A stretch of DNA of 9,830 nucleotides, from NCBI GenBank assembly GCA_012521935.1, contig JAAYLJ010000066.1, positions 1 to 9,830 on the forward strand, given 5' to 3'. The notes beneath the pieces were generated by a model. It searched no databases. It was not told the DNA's origin and saw only the letters and a program-made list of their open reading frames with translations. Numbering within the stretch: the stretch's first letter is position 1; every line of letters begins with the position of its first letter. The stretch comes from Campylobacteraceae bacterium. Lineage in GTDB: Bacteria; Campylobacterota; Campylobacteria; Campylobacterales; Campylobacteraceae. This document shows positions 1 through 5,518 of the stretch, piece after piece. A program made the position numbers and the translations under genes.

Positions 1-438
1 GATATTTTTGAGCGCTTTGAGGGTGTTTTTGACTTTAGTTTAATGGCTAGATTAAGTCTTGGAGCGTCACAATGGAAAGATTTAAGTAGTGATGAGAGAG
101 ATAGGTTTGAAAAACACTTTGTAGATAAAATGAAAAGATCTTTTGTCCAAAGACTGGAACTTTACACAGATGAAGAGGTTGTAGTAAAGGAAGTGGAAGA
201 AGTAAAAGTTGGAAAAGCAACTAGAATTTATCTCTTAACTGAACTTGTAGGAGATGAGAAAAACTACTCCATAGTCTATAAGTTTCACAACGCGGGTGAT
301 GATAGCTGGATGATTTATGATGTGGATATTTTAGATGTTAGTCTAATTCAAACTTATAGATCCCAATTTGATGGGTACTTAAAAACGCACTCTTTGGATG
401 AGCTTATTTCATGGCTTAAAGAGGATGAAGATATTTGA
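1..438 (+). CDS. mlaC: MlaC/Ttg2D-family periplasmic phospholipid-binding protein (5' end outside window)
   Basis: The reading frame is open from base 1, so the gene begins upstream; the ATG at 43 is an internal methionine (…DFSLMARLSLG). About 145 C-terminal residues are present. The FDF-x-LMARL-x-LG segment, then a W-K-x-L-S-x-x-E-R-x-R-F helix and a beta-rich part (VVVKEVEEVKVG, YSIVYKF, WMIYDVDILDVSL, YRSQF) match the Ttg2/MlaC family. In that family this fold shuttles phospholipids across the periplasm between an outer-membrane MlaA complex and an inner-membrane transporter. The signal peptide is not visible because the N-terminus is missing. The stop overlaps the TTG start of the RND gene by four bases (TTGA, 435-438), so the two are probably translationally coupled. 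Family assignment is strong; the exact lipid substrate is inferred from the family. Confidence 0.85.
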   Translation, partial: DIFERFEGVFDFSLMARLSLGASQWKDLSSDERDRFEKHFVDKMKRSFVQRLELYTDEEVVVKEVEEVKVGKATRIYLLTELVGDEKNYSIVYKFHNAGDDSWMIYDVDILDVSLIQTYRSQFDGYLKTHSLDELISWLKEDEDI

Positions 439-2813
439 ATTTAACCCATCTTTTTAAATTCATTATAAAAAGACCAATATTTAGCGTTTTTATCATAACT
501 GTTTTTGTTGGTTTTTTAGCTTCATATGCACCTTTATTAAAGATAGATGCTTCATCTCAAACCCTGCTTTTAGATAATGATAAGGCGTTTAATTTTAGTA
601 AAAAAATCTCTCAAAGATATGCAACTTCAGACTTTTTAGTAGTGGCTTTTGAGCCAAATGAGCCTCTTTTTACCCCAAAAACAGATGAAATTTTAAAAAA
701 TCTTTCAAATGAACTTGAGAGTTTAGAGCATGTTGCATCTATAACTTCAATACTAAATGTCCCCCTGCTTCAAAGCCCAATACGTCCCATTAAAGAGATG
801 GTAAAAGGAGTTCAAACTTGGAGTGATTCAGGGCTTGATGCTGCCTTAGTTAAAGAGGAGTTTCTAACAAGCCCTCTTTATAAAAAAAATCTTGTAAGTG
901 AAGACCTCTCGACCACTTCACTCTTAATATTTTTAAAAGATGACTACCCAAACCAAAGGGATATTCAAAGAAAAATTGAGCATGAAAATATAAAACAAGT
1001 AAGAGCAGTTTTAGAAAAATATGAACCGTATGGCAACCTCTATTTAGGCGGGGTTAGCATGATAGTTGATGATTTGATAACCTACATAAAACATGACATA
1101 CTCTTTTATGGTTCAGCGCTTTTTTTACTGCTTGGTGCTACTTTATACTTCATATTTAGGCAGATTAGATGGGTGGTTTTACCCATTTTAGTTTCAGCCT
1201 ATTCAGTTGTGGCGACAGTGGGAATCTTGGGATATTTTGGTTGGGAAGTTACAGTTGTCTCTTCAAACTTTATTGCACTTCAACTCATAGTCACGCTATC
1301 AATCATCATCCATCTAATAGTAAGGTACAGGGAGCTTTCACACCTTTACCCAAAAGCTAGAAAAGATAGGCTCATTCTTCTTTCTATGCTCTCAAAAATC
1401 GCCCCTACATTTTTCTCCATCATCACAACTGTTGCAGGCTTTGCAGCTTTGATTTTTTCAAACATAAAGCCCATCATTAGCCTTGGTTGGATGATGAGTT
1501 TAGGCATATCTGTATCGCTTCTCATTGGCTACACGCTTTTTGGAGCGTTTGTTTCACTCTTGCCTAAGATTAAGCCTATTTTCTTTTTTGAAAATAGGGT
1601 GGCTTTAGCTTCATGGTGCTCAAAAGCTGTGGAAAAAAGAGGAGTTTCCATACTGCTAATTACAGTTTTTATCTTTCTTGTAAGCGTAATTGGAGGCTCT
1701 AAACTTGAGGTTGAAAATAGTTTTATAAACTACTTTAAATCCTCCACCCAAATCTACAAAGGCATGGAGATTATAGATAAAAAACTAGGTGGAACCACAC
1801 CCCTAGACATCATCATAACCTTTGAAAATGAAAAAAAGAGCGAAGAGGAGGAGCTTGATCCTTTTGAGGCTGAGTTTGCCCAGACAAAAGATGAGGCTAG
1901 GTACTGGTTTAGTGCTCAAAAAATGAGAATAATTGAAGAGGTTCATGACTATTTAGAATCCACTAATGGCATTGGTGCTGTCCAATCCATGGGAACTTTA
2001 CTAAAAATTGGAAAAATTTTAAATAAAGATAGAGATTTAGATAGTTTTGAAATGGCTTTGCTTTATAATGAACTTCCAGATAGATTTAAAAACCTCATCC
2101 TAAATCCATACTTAAGCATTGAAGATAATCAATTAAGATTTTCAACTAGAGTTATGGACTCCATGCAAGATTTAAGGCGTGATGCCCTACTTAAAAAGAT
2201 AGATAATGATTTAACTCTTTTGCTAAAAGATAGTGGCGCAAAGGTTGAACTTACAAGCTTGATGGTTTTATATAACAACCTTTTACAAAGTCTTTTTGAA
2301 TCACAAATCAGAACTTTAGGCATCGTCATTTTTGCCCTTGGCATAATGTTTTGGATGCTTTTTAGAAACATACAAGTTGCCACCATTGCCCTTCTTTCAA
2401 ACATAGTGCCAATTAGCACTATTTTCGGATTTATGGGATGGCTTGGGCTACCTTTAGATATGATGACAATCACCATTGCAGCGATTAGTATTGGGATTGG
2501 AGTGGATGACACCATTCACTATTTGCATAGATTTTTTAGTGAATTAAACTATGATGGAGACTACCTAAAAGCGATGCAAAGATCCCATGAAGGGGTTGGA
2601 TACGCTATGTATTACACGTCTTTTATTGTGATACTTGGTTTTTCCATTTTGGTAGTTTCAAACTTTATACCCACTATATATTTTGGTCTTTTAACTGTAC
2701 TTGTGATGGCGATTGCCCTTTTGGGTGCTTTGCTTCTTTTGCCAAAACTTGTGCTTTTAGTAAAACCATGGAAAAGAAAACATTTAAGGAGAAATTATGA
2801 GTTATCGTCTTGA
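435..2813 (+). CDS. RND superfamily (MMPL/HpnN-like) inner-membrane transporter
   Basis: This 792-residue protein has the duplicated RND layout. There is one N-terminal membrane helix (about 14-34), a large periplasmic domain (35-220) and a cluster of six helices (about 222-423). A second periplasmic domain (424-625) and a second helix cluster (about 630-780) follow. The signature GIGVDD lies at residues 687-692, with D691/D692 at the position of the proton-relay acidic residues of RND pumps. Its size and lack of AcrB features fit the MMPL/COG1033 exporters, which often move lipids or other hydrophobic molecules. The start is a TTG at 435, chosen because it precedes the first helix (MNLTHLFKFIIKRP) and has GAGGA nine bases upstream. 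Placement directly after an MlaC-like gene suggests it exchanges phospholipid with that carrier in place of an MlaFEDB ABC transporter. That role is inference; the family call is secure. Confidence 0.85.
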   Translation: MNLTHLFKFIIKRPIFSVFIITVFVGFLASYAPLLKIDASSQTLLLDNDKAFNFSKKISQRYATSDFLVVAFEPNEPLFTPKTDEILKNLSNELESLEHVASITSILNVPLLQSPIRPIKEMVKGVQTWSDSGLDAALVKEEFLTSPLYKKNLVSEDLSTTSLLIFLKDDYPNQRDIQRKIEHENIKQVRAVLEKYEPYGNLYLGGVSMIVDDLITYIKHDILFYGSALFLLLGATLYFIFRQIRWVVLPILVSAYSVVATVGILGYFGWEVTVVSSNFIALQLIVTLSIIIHLIVRYRELSHLYPKARKDRLILLSMLSKIAPTFFSIITTVAGFAALIFSNIKPIISLGWMMSLGISVSLLIGYTLFGAFVSLLPKIKPIFFFENRVALASWCSKAVEKRGVSILLITVFIFLVSVIGGSKLEVENSFINYFKSSTQIYKGMEIIDKKLGGTTPLDIIITFENEKKSEEEELDPFEAEFAQTKDEARYWFSAQKMRIIEEVHDYLESTNGIGAVQSMGTLLKIGKILNKDRDLDSFEMALLYNELPDRFKNLILNPYLSIEDNQLRFSTRVMDSMQDLRRDALLKKIDNDLTLLLKDSGAKVELTSLMVLYNNLLQSLFESQIRTLGIVIFALGIMFWMLFRNIQVATIALLSNIVPISTIFGFMGWLGLPLDMMTITIAAISIGIGVDDTIHYLHRFFSELNYDGDYLKAMQRSHEGVGYAMYYTSFIVILGFSILVVSNFIPTIYFGLLTVLVMAIALLGALLLLPKLVLLVKPWKRKHLRRNYELSS

Positions 2814-4065
2814 AACAGATTGTGTTCAAGCGGGCTGGAGCCCTAAAAATGGCGAACCTCGCGTAGCGCCCATAGTCCAAAGCACAACTTACGCATACGA
2901 AAGCGCTAAGAGTGTAGCAGATCTTTTTGACTTAAAAGCTAATGGACACATGTACTCAAGGATATCAAACCCAACTTGTGAAGTTTTGGAGAATAAAATA
3001 GCAGCACTTGAGGGAGGTGTTGGAGCTTTAGCAACAAGTGCAGGACAGACAGCATCCACCATAGCCATTGCCAACATTTGTACCGCTGGGGATCACTTCA
3101 TCGCATCTAAATCTTTATATGGTGGCACGGTTGCTCTTTTTACAAATACCTTTAAAAAGCTTGGCATTAGTGTGACATATGTAGATTTTAATGCTCCACT
3201 AGAGGAGTTAAAAAAAGAGGTTTTGCCAAACACTAAGGCAGTTTTTGCAGAAACTATTGCAAATCCAGCTTTGGATATTTTAGATTTTGATAAGGCTTCA
3301 TCTTTAGCTAAAAGCGCAGAAGTCCCTCTCATAGTTGATAATACTTTTGCCACTCCATATCTTTGCAAACCATTTGAACATGGTGCGGATATTGTGATTC
3401 ACTCTGCTACAAAATACCTCGATGGTCACGCTGTAGCAGTTGGTGGGCTCATTGTAGATAAAGGAACTTTCAACTGGAGTAATGGGAAATTCCCAGAGAT
3501 GACTGAGCCTGATCCAAGCTATCATGGGGTTGTTTACACTAAAGATTTTGGAAATCTAGCCTATATTATAAAAGCTAGAGTTCAGTGGATTAGAGATCTT
3601 GGCTCATACATGAGTCCAATGAATGCTTTTTTAATTAACCTTGGCATGGAAACTCTGCACCTTAGGATGGAAAAACATTGTGAAAATGCACTTTTGCTTG
3701 CAAAGTTTTTAGAATCTCACCCAAAAGTTAGCTGGGTAAACTACCCTGGACTTGAGTCGCACAAAGACCACGCTCTTTTAAATAAGTATTGCAAGGGTGC
3801 AAGCGGGGTATTGACTTTTGGAGTTAAAGGTGGTGAAAAAGAGGGTGAAAAGGTGATGAATGCCCTAAAATTAGCCAAAATCCTAGTTCATGTTGCTGAT
3901 GTTAGAACTTGCGTACTTCATCCAGCCTCAATGACTCATAGACAACTTAGCGAAGAAGCGCTAAAAGATGCTGGAGTTAGCCCTGATCTTATTAGGGTTA
4001 GTGTTGGGATTGAAAATATTGAAGATTTGAAAGAGGATTTTCAAAACGCTCTATCAGCCATATAA
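2797..4065 (+). CDS. metY: O-acetylhomoserine sulfhydrylase (O-acetylhomoserine aminocarboxypropyltransferase)
   Basis: A 422-residue, full-length member of the Cys/Met-metabolism PLP enzyme family (fold type I). It joins O-acetylhomoserine and sulfide to make homocysteine, the direct sulfhydrylation route to methionine in the cytosol. The PLP-binding lysine is K206 in the SATKYLDGH motif; Y53-S54-R55 (MYSRISNPT) is the phosphate-contacting segment from the neighbouring subunit, and GVGALATSAGQTA is the glycine-rich cofactor loop. The long insert around EMTEPDPSYHG, the length, and the N-terminal GWSPKNGEPRVAPIVQSTTY favour MetY over MetB/MetC/MetZ. The ATG at 2797 has AAGGAGA at 2786-2792 and lies 17 bases inside the RND gene, so expression is probably coupled to it. 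The C-terminal VRTCVLHPASMTHRQLSEE also matches the family. A cystathionine gamma-synthase activity is the main, less likely, alternative. Confidence 0.9.
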   Translation: MSYRLETDCVQAGWSPKNGEPRVAPIVQSTTYAYESAKSVADLFDLKANGHMYSRISNPTCEVLENKIAALEGGVGALATSAGQTASTIAIANICTAGDHFIASKSLYGGTVALFTNTFKKLGISVTYVDFNAPLEELKKEVLPNTKAVFAETIANPALDILDFDKASSLAKSAEVPLIVDNTFATPYLCKPFEHGADIVIHSATKYLDGHAVAVGGLIVDKGTFNWSNGKFPEMTEPDPSYHGVVYTKDFGNLAYIIKARVQWIRDLGSYMSPMNAFLINLGMETLHLRMEKHCENALLLAKFLESHPKVSWVNYPGLESHKDHALLNKYCKGASGVLTFGVKGGEKEGEKVMNALKLAKILVHVADVRTCVLHPASMTHRQLSEEALKDAGVSPDLIRVSVGIENIEDLKEDFQNALSAI

Positions 4066-4073
4066 AATAAGCT

Positions 4074-4098
4074 CTTTTTTAATCAAATATGTTAGAAT
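4074..4098 (+). promoter_or_regulatory. Probable promoter of the tRNA-Sec gene
   Basis: A T-rich run (4074-4081) is followed by a TAGAAT -10-like hexamer at 4093-4098, preceded by TATGT. The tRNA 5' end lies about 13 bases downstream, as expected for a stable-RNA promoter in Campylobacterota, where a T-rich upstream segment often replaces a clear -35. The gap between metY and the tRNA is only 45 bases, so read-through from metY is also possible; I see no convincing terminator between them. Confidence 0.45.
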
Positions 4099-4110
4099 AC
4101 TCTCCTTCTT

Positions 4111-4210
4111 TGGAGGGTATCTGACCCTGGTGGGCAGCGCGGGCTTCAAACCCGACTGGCTGGGCGGTTGACCGTCTGGCGGCAGGTTCGATTCCTGCAC
4201 CTTCTCGCCA
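4111..4210 (+). tRNA. selC: tRNA-Sec, anticodon TCA (UCA)
   Basis: The tRNA reads UGA codons as selenocysteine together with SelA and SelB. The anticodon loop CTTCAAA (4144-4150) places TCA at 4146-4148. The T arm is GCAGG-TTCGATT-CCTGC (4182-4198), CCA is encoded at 4208-4210, and the long variable arm folds as GGGCGG-TTGA-CCGTCT, all typical of the long tRNA-Sec. The acceptor pairs GGAGGGT (4112-4118) with ACCTTCT (4199-4205), with two G-U pairs. The eighth, terminal pair would be T4111 with C4206, a mismatch, so the exact 5' end (4111 or 4112) is uncertain. The D stem CTG-A-CCC/GGG-CAG needs one bulged A. Segment lengths otherwise match E. coli selC. The 3' half and its flank are repeated downstream at 5041-5141. 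Confidence 0.85.
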
Positions 4211-4231
4211 CTTTTTAAGGTTTGGAAAAAA
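4192..4231 (+). repeat. Upstream copy of 40-bp perfect direct repeat (attL-like)
   Basis: From the end of the T loop, through the 3' acceptor strand and CCA, to 21 bases past the tRNA. It is identical to 5088-5127 at a constant offset of 896. Weaker ungapped similarity extends left to 4145, in the anticodon loop, and right to about 4246. A direct repeat built from a tRNA 3' end is the usual footprint of tyrosine-recombinase integration. Confidence 0.85.
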
Positions 4232-4290
4232 ATCACTTTCCAGCCTATTTCCAACCTCGCAGCAAAAAAAGATAAAATATTTTAAAAATA

Positions 4291-4318
4291 AAGAAAAAGG
4301 CTACAAAGCAACCCTTTT
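4291..4318 (-). terminator. Possible rho-independent terminator of the toxin operon
   Basis: Read on the minus strand, just after the toxin stop codon, AAAAGG (complement of 4313-4318) can pair with CCTTTT (complement of 4295-4300) across a 12-base loop, and a T-rich run (TTTTTCTT) follows. The stem is short, with only two G-C pairs, so strength is uncertain. Confidence 0.4.
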
Positions 4319-4327
4319 ATATAAAAA

Positions 4328-4696
4328 TCAGTTGTTAATATCTATTTTATAAATTGGATTTAACACTTTTACTATTGATTGATGGACTTCAAATAAAACT
4401 TCATTTGAAACAGTGCCTATTTTTTTATAAAACCTATTAATTGAAAGACTTCTAGTTTGAAAAGCATCAGCAGATGAATCTTTGATCAAACCATTATTAG
4501 CATCTTTTTCCAACTTTGTCATCCAGATTACATGTTTAAATTTATCTTGCCAAGTAGTAATAGGAACAACTACTCTAAGTTTTAATACTCCGACACTATT
4601 GCTACTCACAACAAGACAAACTCTTTTCTTATTCATCTCATCTCCTATAGTAGGATTAAGATCAACCTCCCAAATCTCACCTTGAAGAATATTCAT
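4328..4696 (-). CDS. MazF/PemK-family endoribonuclease toxin
   Basis: A 122-residue protein with the MazF/PemK/Kid pattern. It has an N-terminal GEIWEVDLNPTIGDE strand and loop, a conserved arginine (R25) before the CLVVSSN strand, RVVVPITT (41-48), a DSSADAFQTRSLS segment (73-85, with R82) and an IGTV strand with a C-terminal helix. Such toxins cleave mRNA at short sequence motifs and stop translation until bound by their antitoxin; the cleavage site here cannot be predicted. The ATG at 4696 has AGGAGG six bases upstream, inside the antitoxin gene, and the two frames overlap by 20 bases, so they are co-translated. The length is normal for the family and no catalytic region seems missing, so it may be active. 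It is the downstream gene of the pair inside the selC-associated insertion. Confidence 0.85.
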   Translation of the reverse strand: MNILQGEIWEVDLNPTIGDEMNKKRVCLVVSSNSVGVLKLRVVVPITTWQDKFKHVIWMTKLEKDANNGLIKDSSADAFQTRSLSINRFYKKIGTVSNEVLFEVHQSIVKVLNPIYKIDINN

Positions 4697-4934
4697 ACAT
4701 ATCCTCCTCGAAGTTTGACCAAGCTTTTAAATCTTCATCTTCCTCATAAACAGCAGCCATGATTTCAGCAGATTTTTTCATCTTTTCCACTTCTCTTTTT
4801 TTATAGTATTCATTAAAAATTTCAATATAAACGCTATTCAAAGATGTTTTTAATTCATCTTTAATTTCTAATGCCATATCTTTAAACTCTTTTGGAAGAT
4901 TATTGATTGTTATTTTTTCATGTGTAACTACCAT
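4677..4934 (-). CDS. Ribbon-helix-helix-like antitoxin partner of the MazF-type toxin
   Basis: I place the start at the ATG at 4934 (85 residues). AAGGAG lies six bases upstream of it, whereas the alternative TTG at 4949 would put that ribosome site inside the coding region. The N-terminal part (EKITINNLPKEFKDM, then a helix to about residue 47 ending in EYYKKRE) looks like a ribbon-helix-helix DNA-binding domain: a short strand followed by two helices. The C-terminal part is acidic (YEEDEDLKAW, NFEEDMYEY), as expected for a flexible tail that occupies the toxin active site. Antitoxin-first order, overlap with the toxin and a probable operator at the promoter fit an autoregulated type II module. 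The exact antitoxin family is not recognised with certainty. Confidence 0.75.
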   Translation of the reverse strand: MVVTHEKITINNLPKEFKDMALEIKDELKTSLNSVYIEIFNEYYKKREVEKMKKSAEIMAAVYEEDEDLKAWSNFEEDMYEYSSR

Positions 4935-4954
4935 TATAAACTCCTTCAATTATT

Positions 4955-4973
4955 AATGGCATATTATACCATT
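4955..4973 (-). promoter_or_regulatory. Promoter and candidate operator of the toxin-antitoxin operon
   Basis: On the minus strand a perfect TATAAT -10 box (complement of 4963-4968) lies about 30 bases before the antitoxin ATG. It is bracketed by the inverted repeat AATGG-N9-CCATT (4955-4959 and 4969-4973). A ribbon-helix-helix antitoxin, alone or with its toxin, would be expected to bind such a repeat and block the promoter. The -10 is seen directly; operator function is inferred. Confidence 0.5.
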
Positions 4974-5040
4974 TTTTAGACAATTGAAAACTAATATATT
5001 TTGTACTATTTAAGAGATTTAGGTAAACTTATTTTTCTAT

Positions 5041-5106
5041 TTCAATCCTGGCGGACTTGGCGGTTAACCATCTGGCAGCAGATTGGGTTCCTGCACCTTC
5101 TCGCCA
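5041..5106 (+). pseudogene. Decayed 3' half of tRNA-Sec (attR-like remnant)
   Basis: The segment aligns without gaps to 4145-4210 of the intact tRNA-Sec, from the anticodon loop (TTCAA) through the encoded CCA. It has 12 differences, all before position 5088. Several are G-to-A changes in the variable and T arms, and the T loop reads TTGGGTT instead of TTCGATT. No 5' half is present, so it cannot form a tRNA. Similarity continues about 35 bases past the CCA. It is best read as the tRNA tail left at the right-hand boundary of the insertion. Confidence 0.8.
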
Positions 5107-5127
5107 CTTTTTAAGGTTTGGAAAAAA
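5088..5127 (+). repeat. Downstream copy of 40-bp perfect direct repeat (attR-like)
   Basis: Identical to 4192-4231. It covers the end of the T loop, the 3' acceptor strand, CCA and the 21 following bases. Beyond it, the AAT…TTTTCAGCCT stretch still resembles the left flank up to 5141. Confidence 0.85.
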
Positions 5128-5213
5128 TCTCTTTTCAGCCTAAAAATAATAAAATAGATAAAAAATTTAGCATATTTTACCTATCATTGCAGATAGCATA
5201 AAAAAGGTTTAAA

Positions 5214-5444
5214 ATGAAAAAAATTACTTTGGGATTATTAATTGCGCTTAGTGCGCTTTTTGGAGAGAGCTTTGAAAAGGATGTGAAACTACACTTAAAA
5301 GATGATCACAATTCCTCTCAAAAAACATTAAAAAACTTTGATGAAAATGTAAATGCGAAAACTAAAAACACCCTTCAAAGTCCGCATACAAAACCCATAG
5401 AAGTACAAGGTAATATAATCTTTGAAATAAGAAAGGGGAAATAA
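5214..5444 (+). CDS. Small exported protein of unknown function
   Basis: A 76-residue protein with a clear signal peptide: MKK, a hydrophobic core ITLGLLIALSALFG (4-17), then a polar region, with likely cleavage near residues 17-20. The mature part of about 57 residues is highly charged and rich in K, D, N, H and T (KDDHNSSQKT, NFDENVNAKTKN). It has no cysteines and no recognisable motif, and is probably periplasmic and largely unstructured apart from the terminal EVQGNIIFEIRKGK strand. The ATG at 5214 has AAGG (5204-5207) at good spacing. It stands alone on the plus strand between the selC insertion and the convergent catalase gene. I do not recognise a family. The signal peptide and ribosome site are the main reasons to accept it as real. 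Confidence 0.65.
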   Translation: MKKITLGLLIALSALFGESFEKDVKLHLKDDHNSSQKTLKNFDENVNAKTKNTLQSPHTKPIEVQGNIIFEIRKGK

Positions 5445-5461
5445 AACTAAGAGCGGTTGAT

Positions 5462-5493
5462 GCATAACTCTTACAAAGCGGTATGAGTTTTGC
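5462..5493 (+). other. Hairpin with symmetrical T-T mismatches
   Basis: GCA-T-AACTC-T-TAC, a loop AAAGCG (5475-5480), then GTA-T-GAGTT-T-TGC. This gives eleven pairs interrupted by two T-T mismatches. Its 3' arm overlaps the 5' arm of the next hairpin (5490-5493), so the two structures compete in a plus-strand RNA. It lies just downstream of the small exported-protein gene. Confidence 0.5.
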
Positions 5494-5518
5494 CCCCAAC
5501 AAAGCAGGGGCAATGTTT
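5490..5518 (+). terminator. Intergenic GC-rich hairpin, probable terminator for the small exported-protein gene
   Basis: TTGCCCC (5490-5496) pairs with GGGGCAA (5507-5513) over a ten-base loop, and TGTTTT follows on the plus strand. There is no T run on the opposite side, so it fits the plus-strand gene better than katA, which ends at 5518. The short T run makes this a moderate candidate. Confidence 0.55.

Larger units (their letters stand above)
4192..5127. mobile_element. Putative integrase-less mini-island inserted at the 3' end of selC
   Basis: The segment lies between two copies of the tRNA-Sec tail (40-bp perfect direct repeats at 4192-4231 and 5088-5127). Its only genes are a minus-strand antitoxin-toxin pair; the rest is AT-rich spacer. 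No integrase, transposase or inverted terminal repeats are present. The arrangement fits an integrative element that entered at selC, kept an intact tRNA on the left, left a displaced, decaying tRNA tail on the right, and then lost everything but the addiction module. Local duplication of the tRNA tail followed by insertion of the pair is an alternative. The repeat structure is seen directly; the mobile history is inference. Confidence 0.55.

Noticed and set aside
2129..2515. Minus-strand reading frame of 128 codons
   Set aside because: It mirrors the second membrane half of the RND transporter; the plus-strand gene is certain.
4054..4254. Minus-strand reading frame of 66 codons across the tRNA-Sec gene
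   Set aside because: It is antisense to the tRNA and its flanks, with no ribosome site or family resemblance; the tRNA explains the sequence.
4935..4949. Upstream TTG start for the antitoxin
   Set aside because: The AAGGAG ribosome site lies within this extension and is well placed for the ATG at 4934.
5041..5106. A second working tRNA-Sec
   Set aside because: There is no 5' half (acceptor strand, D arm) and the T loop is altered; it can only be a tail remnant.
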